Assembly: GCA_032358165.1 (NCBI GenBank)
Contig: JAALGY010000057.1
Span: 2,542,001-2,606,000, forward strand
Source of the DNA: Diplosphaera chodatii
Taxonomy: Eukaryota > Chlorophyta > Trebouxiophyceae > Prasiolales > Stichococcaceae
Length of the DNA: 64,000 nucleotides
Reading direction: 5' to 3'
In this document: piece by piece, positions 10,505 to 23,672 of the stretch
Layout of the letters: each line of letters opens with the position of its first letter
Numbering within the stretch: the first letter of the stretch is position 1
Notes under the pieces: model-generated
What the model was told of the DNA's origin: nothing
Databases searched by the model: none
Seen by the model: the letters and a program-made list of their open reading frames with translations, nothing else
Translations under genes and position numbers: made by a program

Positions 10505-13500
10505 CTACTCTGGCACCCGCCCGTACGCCACCACAGTGCGCGCTGGCGCCAGCACTTGCATGGAGTGCGGGCGGTTGTTGAAGTTCGTCTCCGGCTGGCC
10601 TGCAGCAGCATGTCATGACGGCTCAAACACATAGAGTCAGGACAGCTCCCTCCAGCAGCACACTCCGCTCAGCACGATCACCCATTGTACCTGGCTGCAG
10701 TGGATTCTGTAGTCATGGATGGTAAGTGCCTCTCGCACTTGCCATGAAGCTGTGTTTATGATCAAACAGGAGCAGCGCATTGCATGACACAAGCTTCCTG
10801 CTGCAAGCAGCACCCCACACCTGGGACGCCCTCCGGCTGTGTGAAGTGGTCGACGCCGTGCCCCAGGCGGCCGCGGCCGCCAAAACGCTCCTCATCCGAG
10901 TCGAGCACCACCCTGTACTTGCCACCCTCTCCGGCACCCACCTGCAGAGGCAGCATGGTCGGACCCGCTGATTGCTTGTAGTAGATAGGAACGCTGATGT
11001 CGAGGTGTGGTGATTGCAATACGCCTGTGGCAAGGCTAGGCAGGCGGGAGCACACCTTCAGGCCCTCGTAGTCCTGGGTGGGGCTGAAGTTGAAGACCCA
11101 GACCAGCGGCCCGCGCTCTGCCACAAGCACCTTGACGAGCAGGCATCAAGGCCATTCGGGGAAGGTGACAGGGCTGGAAGGAGGCCAGCTGATGTGCCAG
11201 CAGTCTGCCATCTTCAGAGCCAGCATCTCCTCATCGCAGGCAGCCAGCGGCCAGGGTGCACACCACCATTCAAGCGCTCCAGTCACCTGGCGCTCATTGT
11301 CAGCGTGTGCGATCTGGTGGGCTGACGTTAGGAAGCTGTAGTCATCATCAGCCGCATGCAGCGCCACCTGTGGGTCAGGGTGAGAACCAAGCCTAATGGC
11401 ACCAGAGATTTGACTGCCCACCTCGGATGCATGAAGCCGCTGCTGTGCTTCCAGCAGCGAGGACGCACAAGGATGCGGACTACAAACTGGCCCGGACCTC
11501 AAATGCCAGCAGGTCGCCGTAGCGCAGGTGCCCGCTGTCGGCCAGGCTCCACTGCCGCCGCGCATACTCGTGGCTCCACCCATTGCCCTCCCTGCAAGAA
11601 GACAAGACTACTAATCTTTGTGCTGGACAGTGCATGACACCACTGCAAGTAGATGCTTCACCCTCAAGTCCTGTTTTCCAGTGGAGCATGCCTGCCAGCA
11701 ACCACTGCTCCTATCACTTGCAACGTGAAGGTTCATTCGCCTGAGCAAGCTGTTCCCGTGCTCTCTGTTATGCACCTGGGGAAGTCAATCCACTCTGGGT
11801 GGCCAAACTCGTTGCCCATGAAGCCGAGCCATGCATCACCGCCAATGGCCATGGTGACCTGCACATGAAGTCGAGGCACATGCAATCGGAGATCATCCAT
11901 CGTGCGAGACAGATGTCTGCAAGCTGTATGTGGCTGGTGCACTCGCATGTGGTTTGGTCACGCTGACTGCAAGAGGCAGTGTGCGGCGTGGCTTCAGGGA
12001 TGGTGCCTACCGCTCGGATCATCTTATGCAGGGCGAGTCCACGCTCGATCGCAGGAGAGGGCGCCTGCAGGTTGGACATCCCCTCATACATCTCCGCACC
12101 CATCAGCCGCCACGCTGCAGGCAGAGAGTAAACAGGGTTGCAGTGCCCACACTGTGACACTGGGCCTGGGTCGAATGTTGATGGCTGCGACCGCCACCGT
12201 ACATCTCTGTGCAAGTTTGGAATGAGCTTCTCTGAGAATGGAGAGTCGGTACTCTATCACCATGCGACATCGAAAAGCAACGGCAAGCACCATTCAGGAG
12301 CTGACGGGTCATTGGACACAGCACTGAGAGTGCACTGCGCAGCTAGCTGGGTCTTACCAATGGTCTGATCGCCCACGATTGCCTGGTCGTGGCTCTCAGC
12401 ATATGCGACGCTCTTCTCTGTATACCGCCGATTGCACAGCGTACCTACCAAGTCCTGCAGCACGGAGACCATCACCCTATGTTTGCCACAATATGTGACC
12501 TGCACCGCATGCTTGACGTCAGCGTGCACACTTCCTTGCATGCGTGATGAGCCCGTGACAGACTGAGCACAACTGATGGCACAGCAACTGGAGCTCATAC
12601 CGACATACGCCAGTGCTCGTCGCGCGTGTGCTCTAGCAGCTTGACCCAAAAGTCGGGCAGCCCCATCGCGAGGCGAGCATCAAAGCCGACGCCGCCCTCG
12701 GCCACCGGCCGGCACAGCGCGGGCATGCCGCTGACGTCTTCGGCGATGGTCACCGCTGACGGCAGCACCTGGTGCACCTGCACTCACCCCGCACACTACA
12801 GTTATGTTAGCCAGTAGGGAAGAAAAGGGTCTAGGCAGGGCAGAACCACCAAGGCAAGGCGTACTTTGTACAATCGTACCATACCAGTAGTGACATGGGA
12901 TCTACCAAGCCATGTGCAGGTGGCCATCTATGCAAGGAGGGAGGAGCACACCATCTCGTTGGCGAGCATGAGGTACACGATGGCATCCACGTTGGCGGCC
13001 GGGGAGAAGTAGTCCGAGTAGCCGCCGCTGAACGTTGTGTCGATGCCATGGTGGTGGTACAGCATGGACGTCACGCCATCAAACCGGAAGCCGTCAAACC
13101 TTCGGCATGCAGAGCTGCATGTCTATTTGCTGCACCCAGGTGGTTGGTCACGCATTCTTCCGCCTGGCAGCGCAAAGCAGCATGCATTGCAGTCGTCAAG
13201 GTGGCGAAAACTGCACCTGAACTCTTCCAACCACCAGCGCAGGTTGGATAGCAGGTAACGCAACACCTGGGCTGCGCACAGGAAACGGTTTGGTTCTGCA
13301 CTGCTCTTGCTCATGCAGCTTAGGCAGCCTGGTGATGTCATCTCCTGCTACTCACCTCCCAGTTGGCATAGTTGAACAGCCGGCTGTCCCACTGGCGATG
13401 ATAGCCAGCTTCTCCTGTTGCAAAGTTGGAATGTGGCGTAAGTATACTTCGTTACAGCATGCATGAACGTAATACATGTTCAAGCCTGAACTTGATAGTA

Positions 13501-15714
13501 AGCCTGCTCAGACTGACCTGAACAGAAGTAACCGTCCTCGCTGCCCTGGCCCAGGTCAAAGCCCGCCAGCCCATCGTCTGCATTGCTGGAGATGTGTGAG
13601 TGCACCACATCCAGCAGCACAACCAGGCCCATGCCATGCGCGGCGTCCACCAGGGCCTGCGCGGGCGACAAAGACAAAGGCATCAGGACACGCAGCCGGA
13701 GTTGCCTGCCCACCGGTGAAGTCACATGAGCGAAACAAGTGACCAGGAGCGCCACATATCCTTGACATGCTGGGCAACATGGCCTGCATAGCACCCCAAA
13801 CCCTAACTTGCAGACCCTGAGCACAGGACTCGCCTTCAGCTCCTCGGGCGTGCCGCAGCGTGACGCGACTGCAAAGGGGTTGGTGACGTGGTAGCCGAAG
13901 GACCCATAGTAGGCGTGCTCCTGCACCGCCATGAGCTGCACGGCTGTGTACCCTGCCGCCTTGATGCGCGGGAGCACCATATCTGTTGTGACATGAACAC
14001 ATGACGATGCCTGATATCTTCAAATGGACATGAGCAATTACGATGGATGAGAAGGTACTCCAGATGCCAGCTACATGTTACATGCAGTGCAGACCTGCAT
14101 TGTTGAGCAGACAGGTGGCACCAGGTAGGTGGCATGACTGCACCTCGGAACTCCAGGTAGGAGGCGACCTTGGGCTGCTCCGAGGACATGCCCACATGCG
14201 CCTCATAGATGCGCAGAGACGCGGGCCTCTGGAGTCGCTCGTGCTGCCTGCAGCATGTGTGGGGTGAGCCCATTTGCCAAGCTGTTTGAGTTACCTCCTA
14301 GAAGGTGGCCGCCCCAGGCGTCATGCCTCTACAGTAGGCAGCAGGTGGCGCGGCAGTGCGTAGCTGGTGGTCCATCGCAGTTCTTCTACCGTGCAAGTAC
14401 AGAGCTCACACATCACAGGAGACCACCAGCAGGAGGCGTCATTGTTGTGCATCCTCACCAGTGGTGCTGCTCGTGCTGCGGCGGCGCCCAGTGCACGCCG
14501 TCGAACCGGGCGCCCATCTGCCCCGGCGGCGCGACGGCGCGGCGCACCCAGGCCGGCAGCCGGTCCACCGCGTGCCCATCGCGCAGCGTCAGCCGCACTT
14601 TGACCCGCGAGCCGTGCGGCACCGCCGGGCCATCTGTGCCTGCACGCTGGTCCACAGCACTCAGGGTGGCAGCACAGCAGCATGCGCAGCAGCTACGGGA
14701 CCTGCTGCCATGGTGGTTTCAGATGACAACTGGCAGCCATCAAAAGCACGGAGTTGCCCAACGCTCAGCGTGTCCCAAACGGACGAAAAGCAGCAGCGGG
14801 CACCGTGAGGGAGTCGCACGCTCCAGACGCCATACTCGCCTCGCTCCAGCGGCGTGTCCCAGCTCCAGCCATTGAAGTCCCCTGTGCGCTGACGACAGTT
14901 TCCTCATGGCCAGACCCCGCTGTATACTAGAGGCTTCATGTCGCAGCTTGCTTGAGCCATGCAGAAGCCCTTATGAGCCTTCTGAGCAAGCGAGGCATAC
15001 CTATGAGGTGCACAGCCTTGGCGGCGGGCGCCCACTCCCGATACATGATCGCATCCTCCTCTTGTACAAGTCCGAAGATCTCGTACCCCTATACACCCGC
15101 GATTCAACAACCTTGTGCCCCGATCTGTAGCCTTGAGCACACTCAATTTGCCAGGAATTGTCCTTGGCCTGCAGCGGCTCGGCTAGGCTTTGCCAGTCGA
15201 TTTGCACATGTAGATCATGGGCACCTTTGCAAAGTTTGCCAGCGAGCCCTCAGCACCCTCGATGGCGTCTCGTGTGCGGCGGTACTGGGCAAAGCGGTAC
15301 CTGAGGTGGTCGGCATGCTCTGCCAGCTGCGGATCAGTGTCTATGATGCCCTGCGCAGTAGGAATTGGCCAGTGCTGGATACACAGGTCACACCAACTGG
15401 ACCCTCAACCACAACATGCCTGCAGTAGTGCACCAGCCTGCACACAGGTACCCATCAACCCAGCGGATGCTCACTAGTCCATCATGCACAGGTCCGCCTG
15501 CCGACGTTACTGCTGTTGCGGATCGCTTCCGCTGCAGTCGTTCTGGTGGCTGATACCACCGCATCAACGGCAAATCGCATGTGCGTATTCTAATAGGTGA
15601 GGAGCATCGGCTACTGCCGCACTGTTGGTCACGCTGAAGTGCTGATGTGGTGGTATGTTCCTGCTTCGAAGCACAAGCAACGCACCTACTCACTCCATGC
15701 AACACGAGATGCAT
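10505..15714 (-). CDS. SBE: 1,4-alpha-glucan (starch) branching enzyme, GH13
   Basis: Makes alpha-1,6 branches in starch. Exons in order: [20 protein letters not shown] (about 15353) with the NEGGLE-type helix [21 protein letters not shown] and [15 protein letters not shown] (about 15090-15000); CBM48 module [20 protein letters not shown] (about 14880); [15 protein letters not shown] (about 14235-14150); [20 protein letters not shown] (about 13970); [20 protein letters not shown] (about 13650); WWLEEF joined to [11 protein letters not shown] with the nucleophile Asp (about 13100); [10 protein letters not shown] with the acid/base Glu (about 12750); [17 protein letters not shown] (about 12400); [31 protein letters not shown] (about 11850); and the end [13 protein letters not shown] at 10505. 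All GH13 catalytic residues are visible. The start is weak: ATG 15714 with a short exon (MHLVLHG) splices in phase to GIIDTDP but supplies no transit peptide. A longer 5' exon may have been missed. Convergent with TrpA. Confidence 0.9.
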
Positions 15715-16420
15715 CTGACGTAAGATGTGCCAGACACTTGCTGCAGAACGAGACGCAGTCGTGAATGATCTGGTGTAAGTCTGACTGATGAGCGATCAAT
15801 AAAGCGTTGCAGGTCTGGTGTACTGTCATATCTCATATAGCGGGTCGGTGACAGTAACTGTCTGCAACATGCAGACGCGGAAATGCCGATCCGAGCCAAG
15901 CTCTTGCGAGCAGATGGCGAATGCACTCAGCTTTCACTGCAGGGCGTGGCAGCAGCACCAATTTGGCACAAGCCCAAAAGTCATCCCAGTTCGCATGCAT
16001 GCCACAGGTGTTTGTGTGATTACAAGTCAAGTAACAGCAGGTAACAAAAGACCTTGAGACGTGTACCCCCACACGATTGCACTCTTGACGGCATTGCTGG
16101 GCAATGCAGAAGGGCAGGACAGGACAGCAGTAGCGCAAGCTTCAGCCACCAGACAAGAATGACGTAGCAGTACCCATTTTAAAGGGGACAGCAAAACTAC
16201 ATGCTGCTACTGCAGCCGCAGCAGGAAGACGGTGGATTGATGCCGCCCAGTGACTGGCTGGCATGCCAAAACCCGTGTGCAATGGCACACGAAAAATCCC
16301 ACGGCCAGGCCAACTGCTGTTGGGCTGTCGTGACTACACCACACTGCTGCTGCTATCCCCCATCACCTTGCATCTCTTGCTCAGTGCAGCGCCGCCAGAC
16401 AGCTGTTGCAGACAGCCACA
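15715..16420. other. Spacer upstream of branching enzyme
   Basis: Expected to hold the branching-enzyme promoter and possibly an unrecognised 5' exon. A minus-strand open frame 15926-15690 begins with an Arg/Ser/Ala-rich stretch (MHSPSARKSLARIGISASAC) that resembles a transit peptide, but it does not splice in phase to the next recognisable exon with the donors I can see. Confidence 0.4.
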
Positions 16421-19420
16421 CTATGACTGTTGCATACTGCTCGAGCTACGCAATCTCGCTACTCTTGACAGAAGTATATTTGTGGATGGTCGGTTGCCCT
16501 GGGTCGCCAAAAACCCCTTACACGTGCGCATCCCCCGGTGTCTGCGAGCAAATGGCAGACTTATCAGTGCCACTGCAACCGCACAGCTGAAGCACACGGA
16601 GAGTGCAATGCGAACATGAAGGTCCTGGGTCTTGCAGCGACACATATTGACGCTCCATGAAGCATAGGAAGTCCGCACCGCGCCAGGGTGCATCCTGGGG
16701 CGGCCCGCATCATAACTGTCCTCATCGTACGTCTGCACAGGCAGGTAACCACAACTGAATGAAGGCAAAGAGAAAGGACAGCTGCCGAAGCCACAAACAG
16801 GTGATGTTGTGCAGGCTGCTCAAGTGGAGTGTCCCGCAGTGCTGGCAGCAAGGCTTGCAAGGCACTGGCGAGTGCAGCTGAGTTTGTCATTAAGCTCCTC
16901 ACCCCGCGGCCAGCATTGCCATCCCCACCGCTCTGGAAGGTGCGTGCCTCCGTACGCGCGACGTCATATGGTGCCTGAGGCACAGTGGCAAGATGGAATC
17001 AGTCAAGGTGGGCACGATGCAATCCAATGCCACATTGCTGTACCGCCAAGGAGTACAGGCCGCCACAGCTTCACGGAAGCATCACCCACCGGCTTGCGGC
17101 CGTGGTACAGCTTGGGGAACAGGATCGCCAGCCAGTTGCATGGGAACAGAGGGAACACGTTCTGCAGCAGCACACAAGGCCATTGTTGACTCAGAGAGAT
17201 GGTGGCTTGCGCTGCAGATGGTAACATGGGCAGCTTGCCACCAGCAGCTGCACCGCAGCTGCGCATGCAGAACGCACCCGCTGTGCAGTTTCGTTGAATA
17301 GCTCGGCAAAGCCAATGTAGATGGCCACAGCGGCGGTGACGATGCCAAACCAGCCACCAACCTGCGGGAGGGGGACTCGGTAACGCGCACAGTCAGCTGT
17401 CCACAAGACCACTCACGAACAGAACAAATTGGCCATAAGGTCAAGGCAAAGACAAGCCGCTGCCAGCAGAGTAGGGAAACTGACCTTCTCTACACCGGAG
17501 CTCCTCTCGCCACGGCCCAGCAGGAAGAATGTGACGGTCAGCAGCAGGAAGAGCGTCTGCATGCCAGGCAGCCACCCTTCAGCAACAACACGTTTGGCAA
17601 CACAATCCGGCAACACAATCCAGTTGATCGCCAGCACAGTCATGTGTTGCAGACAACACATGCGATAACTTCCCAACAACCAGCGGGCACAACAACCAGC
17701 AGGCATGTCACCTGCAGGCCGAGGTTGAGGGACAGGGAGGCCAGGAAGAACAGGAAGGTGAGGATGCCCCACAGGCACAGCATCTGCGCAGAGTGCCAAA
17801 CAAAATTAGCAGCGTCCAGCATGCGCTTGGCGAGAAGGGTGGAAGAGTGCACAGTGGCTGCGCTGACTGTAGTGGGTGCGCATGGTGAGGGCAACTCACC
17901 ATCTGCAGACCCTGGGGGATGGGCGACGCTGTTCCGCCCTCGATGACAGCGGACTGCATGAAAGACGAGAAACGCTTAGCAGTCATTGCTGGAGTTGGAG
18001 TTGGCAGCATGCTGATCGCGGGCACATGTCGCCATGCACTGTGTACATGAGGGCCAGCTATGACGGATTGCCCATTGATGTCAGCCCATTCATGTCAGCC
18101 GGGACAGGAAACACTCACGGTCGACAGGATGCCAAAGAGCCCGAAGCTGATCCAGAAGGCACCGTAGGACGAGAATGCAGTGGCACCAAAGATCTTCCCA
18201 CGCCGTGCCTCCCACATACCCGCCAGAAGCTGCGCAAGGCCGCCTACACGCAGCACACTACCAGTCATGTGGCTGCTGCTGCCACCGTGCAATGGGCATG
18301 GCATGCAGCACAAGGTCAGTGCGGTGAACAGCGTGCAGAGGGGAGATGTGCACCGAAGCCGATGGCATAGCAGTACGTAAGGCTGCTCGTGTTCGCCTCA
18401 GTGATGGTCGTGGTGGCGCCCTGCAGATAACAGTTCAAGAATTACACCACGCCATGGCAACCATCACCAGGCTGATAAGCAGCCCCTCTGCTGATACTCA
18501 CAGGCTTGCATCAGGGCTCAACTGCGCACCTGCAGCAGGGCGGTCGTAAGCCCGAAGCCCCACAGCCCCAGCGGGGACATGTTGCACGACTGCACTTGGG
18601 ACACCACATAGAAGGGGGTGGCAGCGCGGCCTCGGGCATGGAAGTGGTGGCGGGCCGTCTCGGCATTCTGCGCACACCAGGACACGAGCAAACGGTCAGA
18701 ATTATCTCATGAGATAGCTGAGTATAGAGCGATTCAACAGCATGGGATGTTTGGTGTCTCTGCACTCCCTCAATTGTGCACCTCTGCACCATGCACGACG
18801 ATGCACGACACGCAGGCGACGTCAGCCACCAAAACCAAGGCTTGAACTCAACTACAGACGCAACAATGATCAGCATGCAGTGCCGCCGTATGTCGGATGG
18901 AGCTATAGGGCGTGCGCCTCACATGTCATGCTTTGCTGACGCAGCAAATCGCGCAGTAGTGGCCCTGGCCAATTCGAAACGTTGCACCAGGCAAACACGG
19001 GCACCGCGGCCACCGGTCGTGTGCTCCACAGCAGTAGAGATAGCTACATCGCTTTTGCAGACATAGAATACCGACGATGCCGCAGCCTATCGAGTTGGGG
19101 CAGCCAGGCCGAAGCCATGCGCGGGTACCGTTAGGACCAGCATACGCACTGGACGCATCAGCCCACGCGAGCCATTGCGACACTAACAACCCGTTCCGCA
19201 AGCAGACGACCCTGCGCGCTGCGGCGATGTGATAAGAGAGAACGGCGTTGGCCACGATGAGTCAGTGCAGCGGATGACGACGTGACATGTGTTTCCTTTC
19301 TTTCCTCACCGTGTTGTTCACGATTTTGCATGTATCATCGTCTGCCAGCGGGTGCTGGTTGGGGTGGCCGCCGTCGACGGCGGGCCCCTCCGCCGTCTTG
19401 CCACGGCTGAGCATTCCCAT
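16421..19420 (-). CDS. GPR1/FUN34/YaaH (SatP) family acetate-type transporter
   Basis: Small six-helix membrane protein; family members move acetate/succinate, and Chlamydomonas has several copies linked to acetate use. Exon 1, 19420-19310, gives 37 hydrophilic residues (MGMLSRGKTAEGPAVDGG...). It splices in phase to exon 2 (from 18667), which carries the family start motif as NMSPLGLWGFGLTTALL. Later exons: TITEANTSSLTYCYA (about 18430); GGLAQLLAGMWEARRGKIFG then ATAFSSYGAFWISFGLFGIL (about 18270-18115), the strongest family signature; SAVIEGGTASPIPQGLQM (about 17955); LWGILTFLFFLASLSLNLGLQ-type helix (about 17790); FLLLTVTFFLLGRGE (about 17560); GGWFGIVTAAVAIYIGFAEL (about 17365); LFPKLYHGRKP (about 17115). 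The 3' end is uncertain. Reading through stops at 17003, while a good donor after HGRKP can be joined to acidic tail exons near 16965 and 16740, ending at 16421. Confidence 0.82.
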
Positions 19421-19769
19421 GGTGCTCGCAGCTGTCACGCCTCTAAAGTTTCAACAAACACGGCGGCGGGCAGTCGCAAGGCCGACTTGCGGACGGGGTG
19501 GCGCAGGTGGCGTTGTGAGGGATTTGCAGGCCTGCGGGTGTAACGAAACTGTGAAGGCTATCGGGCATAACCCCGATGAGTCATGTGTACCGGGCAACTC
19601 CGCTTGGCAGTGGGCAACATTCAGAAGGGACGAGCCAACTTCCATGAAACGATGAAAGGCGAGGCAGGGTCTGACACACTGACAGGCGAGGCAAATCAGG
19701 GAAGATCGGGGCGACCGATGAATCATGGTCTGGCGATGGTTACAACATCCGTGGCGATGCTCAGTTTGC
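19421..19769. other. Spacer between acetate-type transporter and MYND gene
   Basis: 349 bp between two same-strand genes. It should contain the 3' UTR of the MYND gene and the promoter of the transporter. No further exon was recognised. Confidence 0.4.
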
Positions 19770-22700
19770 TCAGCACAACTGCAGCGGCTCAAAATCGAAG
19801 TCAGAGTTGAAGCGCAGCTTGCGATCCGAGAACAGCAGCCGCAGCGCATGCACGGCAGCGTGTTGCTTTCCGCCTGCCTTCCGGCATGCCTTGCTGCAGA
19901 ACGCCACCTCCCGGCAGTGACGGCACCGCCGCAGTCGCTTTGCAGTGGGCGGGTCGGCTGCGCTGCCAGTGGCAGCCGGGACGCCGCACGCCGCACACTG
20001 CGCAAGCGGCAGGTCTGCTGGAGATGGTGCGCTGGTTGCTCCACACCCGCCGGCTGCCTCCTGACCCTCTGCAACAGTGTTTTCTGATTGTCCATGAGTG
20101 TTGTGATTGTCGTCGTGCTGTGCTGGTGCAGCTGCACTGATGCTGGCTGCATGCTGCGGGGCCCGCTCCCAGATTGTCAGCTCATGCGCCGAGTCGCTCC
20201 AGTTCGGCAGCGCCACTCGCTGCAATGCAGACGCACAATCATGGTGGCTGCCTCTGTCAGTATCCTAAAACTGACGTCCATAGCCGGAGCCTGCACCGTG
20301 CGCCACACGAGTGCAGTGCCGGAAGGACCTTTCTTGGCAAGCCCCAGGAACAGGGCTTGCATCTCTCTGATACACACCTGCATGAGGCGCCAGCCTGCCA
20401 GCAGCGCTGCCGTGAAACTGCTGTTTGCTGTGTCGCCGTCCCATTCGCCAACGATACACACGCAGCGGCCCCTGCCAGCATGGGGCATTGGGTGACTGCT
20501 GACTAGAGATGTGGAGGCCTCAGCCTGTTGCGGGCTGGTACCTGAGAGGGCGTCAGTGCATCACTGGGCACTATGGTGCACTCCGATGGCAGCGCACAGG
20601 GCAGCACCTGTACTTCTTCAGGGCTTGCACCGCCATGTCACTGTCCGGAGGCGGGTAACACATCAGCAGCGTGCGATTCTGCAGCCGCCCCGCTGCCGCA
20701 ACACCGCCGTGCTGCACCTGCATGAGGGTGACGACGTGTTTGCAACACCGTGGCGTGTGCCTCACCATGGGCAGTCAGAGCCAACGACAACGCCAACCTC
20801 TGTGATGGCCGGGATGCGGCCATGGTAGGTGTTGACGGCAGCTGCTGCAGGGCCGGGCGGAGCGATGTCCAGCGCCAGCACATCAGCGCCCGCAGCCCGC
20901 AGGACCCTCGCCCAGTAGCCGGTGCCGGCGCCCAGCTCCAGCAGCGGAGAGCGTGCGTGCAGTGCCCTGACGGCGGCGGCATTTGGCGGCGCATATGCAT
21001 ACACATGCACCTGCGACGGCAACCGAGTGCATGGTCGTACGGTCTGGACCTTCTAGTCACTGCCATACTATCCCAGCACTGGGCAACCACCTCAGGAATG
21101 CGTGCGCATGACGGAGCTCTTGGCGCCCATCACCAAGGAGCACATGTGTATGGGTGACCAGATGCGCTCTGCCATTGGTGCAAAATATGAGTAACGAAAG
21201 GAGCGATGGGCACCTCACGGGTGGCAGAGCGCCATGCCCTGAGGACGTCAGACACTGGGGCTGCACCCCACCGCCCACCCTTCAGTGCTTTGGGGTCGCC
21301 TCCATCGCTGCTGCTGTCTTCACAATGATCCTGCGTTCCCATGGTGTCCAGGCCTGCAGGAGCACAGGACGCTGCTGCCGCTGCTGTTCAGCGTCCCCGC
21401 TTCATGCGCTCTTGGGTGTTTCATTGCAGAGCCCCTCACATGCCGCCGCGGGCCACCAGCCCTCAGGTTGCTGTACACTCCTGGCATGCACCTTATGCCG
21501 GTGGTGAGATACTGCACACTCGACCTGCCAGCAGGCGGCAGCCCTCCTGGAAGCGCGCCCACATGACTGCGAGCAGCGGGTTGCTTGCCGCCTCGTCTCC
21601 TAGCAAGCGCAGGTGGCAGCCCTCCCGGAAGCCTGCATCTTCCAGGTCCCATGTGTCCAGCAGCAGCTGCCGAGCTGCAGGGTGCCGCTGCAGGAGCATC
21701 TGACAGGCCGCGTCATTGCCTGCATCAGACACCAGCACGCCCTCGATATACGCAGAGGAGGCTTCATCCAACTCCTTGACCTGCAAAGATGGCAGCGTCC
21801 TTTTATGTCACAGCATGCACCACACAAGGAGCATCGCCAACAATGCGTTACACAAATTTCTGCTGGCACCCGTGCCTGTGGCAGATGCTGTGATTGCCGG
21901 GAAGTAGTCATGGGGCGGCGGAACTGCTGGCGCCTGCCAGCCGCACGTCAGAAAGTGCTCCAGGAGCGAGTAGTAGGATCCATCCAGTGCAGCTGCCACG
22001 TGCACCACAGCCTCTGCTGGCAGCCTGCCAGCACCTGACACGCCAATTGCAGGGTTTGTCGCCGAAGGCAGCCATCACAGTGCAGGATAGCCAATGCTTG
22101 GTGCATTTCGCACAGCTGCAGGCGTTGCGTGCCTGCAGTGACCACCTGCGGCTTCATGTGGTTGCGTCCACGATCTGGCGGTGCTGGCGTGGCCTTTCAG
22201 CGTTGTCTGCAAGTCTGCCGCTGCCCTGCAGAGTGCTGCAATACGCCTGCTTTGTAATGGTTGATGGTTACCAATGCATGGTACCTGAACTTGGGCCATC
22301 AACGCTGCACAACTATGTCAGGATGTGCAGCGCTGAGTCAGACCTGCGTGAGACTTTCCCAAGGCCTCCGAGGCTTGCGCCCTCCAGCCGCTGGACTGCC
22401 TGCATGTAGGCCGCCAACCAGTCCATCCGCACCCCTCAGTCCCAGACAACATCTGATGTGACACAGCTGCCACCCTCCACAGCCACGCCAGCTTATGCAG
22501 TCAAGGCCACTGGGGTGACGACGACGCACGACATCACTTGCTTCCGGTGTGCCGTCGTATGGCACCTGGTTGAGGGCTGTCAGCACCGCCAGGGTCCAGC
22601 CGGCATCAGCAACTGACGCTGCCAGTCGGGCAGCACTGACAGCAGCCATGGCATGCGCCAGCGCCAGCGCCCTTGCTGCCAGCGTCTTGTCCACGGCCGC

Positions 22701-23157
22701 CAGGCTGGCGCAGCCTGACACGCCCCAAAGTGAGCACGCACCTGATGCTGTTCCCAGCCCCAGTGCGGTAGCCTGCTGGGCTGCTGCGGGGCTGCCGCTC
22801 CTGGCGGCTGGTGGTGGTGGTGGTGCGTCTGCCTTGGGAGCTGACACGGTGTACTGCTGCCTAGCATCATGGTTGCGCTTCCTGAAGCATCAGAGACGAC
22901 ATATTTGTGAATAACAGCATGATCACATGCCCCACTGCATGCGCTAATGAGCGCAATGACATCCAGTCAGCTCACCCAGCAGCGAAACGCCAACCTGCTG
23001 CTTTGTGGTGCTGTAAAGCCTGCGCGCAGCAGTGTCGGCCTATTGCATCATCCAATGTCAGCTTCTGGTTCATTCGTGTGCATATGAGCAGTGCGTCATA
23101 CACAACCTACAGCCCTGCACTGACCTGCTCAAGCTCCGCGGAGTCGATCATCGTCAT
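19770..23157 (-). CDS. MYND zinc-finger protein with a methyltransferase-like segment
   Basis: Start 23157 (MTMIDSAELEQ) splices in phase to an Ala/Pro-rich exon (SAPKADAPPPPPAARSG, then helices to about 22555). Later exons: AGRLPAEAVVHVAAALDGSY with LLEHFLTCGW (about 22040-21900); KELDEASSAYIEGVLVSDAG and LLLDTWDLEDAGF (about 21786-21540); LLELGAGTGYWARVLRAAG then ADVLALDIAPPG (about 20950-20860), which has the glycine loop of a class I SAM-dependent methyltransferase; TLLMCYPPPDSDMAVQALKK (about 20670-20610); GEWDGDTANSSFTAALLAGW (about 20440); LPNWSDSAHELTIWER (about 20215). The C-terminus is a MYND finger with CAACG, CRHC, CSKAC and a final HAAVH, ending at 19770. MYND fingers bind peptides or DNA. 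The YPPP...MA...L motif after the SAM loop recalls an N6-adenine-type YPPP motif, but substrate is unknown. Confidence 0.72.
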
Positions 23158-23672
23158 GATGGCCTCTTCATGTTCCCGCGAAGTCGCTCATACCAATGTT
23201 CAATCATTAAGGCTTAACGGGTACTTGCGTCAGGGCTGTTGTTGACGGCTTGAGATCACAGCGAGGTCAAACAGTCGCACTGGAACGCAGAACACAGCTC
23301 TCAGCATAGGATGGAGCACTTCGAAACCAGAAGAACATTGACTGGTTGCATGAGGCTGAGTTCGGCACACCAGTTCATGGCATCTGCATCTGCCAATGGT
23401 ACAATTGTACGGGCAATACACAGCTTACGGACGATCCATACTTTCATACTTTCTGAAGGCTCTGAGACTCTGTGCTATGCAAGCCCAGCACAAAACAGTC
23501 TGCACCGTGGGTAGCCCAAATCCTCGTATGATACAATTTGCAAGCATATTGCTGCTGAAATCCGCCCTGAGTCATTGCCAGACACTAGCGCCTCACTGTC
23601 TCTCAGCTGCATATTGTTATAGCTGGAGCAGTTTTGTGGAGTGTACAGTGGTAATGAAGCGACGGCGTGCCG
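23158..23672. other. Spacer between zinc-repeat gene and MYND gene
   Basis: 515 bp, comparatively AT-rich and without exon-like frames. Same-strand neighbours imply a terminator for the zinc-repeat gene and the promoter of the MYND gene; an upstream in-frame extension of the MYND start (SREHEEAI) is open only briefly. Confidence 0.4.

Noticed and set aside
15540..15605. A minus-strand frame reading RIRTCDLPL, a peptide typical of translated tRNA genes, with a B-box-like AAATCGCATGTGCGTATTC on the plus strand.
   Set aside because: The T-loop core GTTCGA is not intact, no anticodon stem or acceptor stem pairs, and no A box sits at the right distance. At most a decayed tRNA or SINE remnant.
16201..16619. 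Overlapping plus-strand frames of about 120 codons.
   Set aside because: Cys/His/Pro-rich, no start context or family match; lies at the uncertain 3' end of the transporter gene on the other strand.
19451..20152. A 233-codon minus-strand frame overlapping the MYND exon.
   Set aside because: Different frame from the cysteine-conserving MYND reading; Arg/Gln/His-rich shadow.
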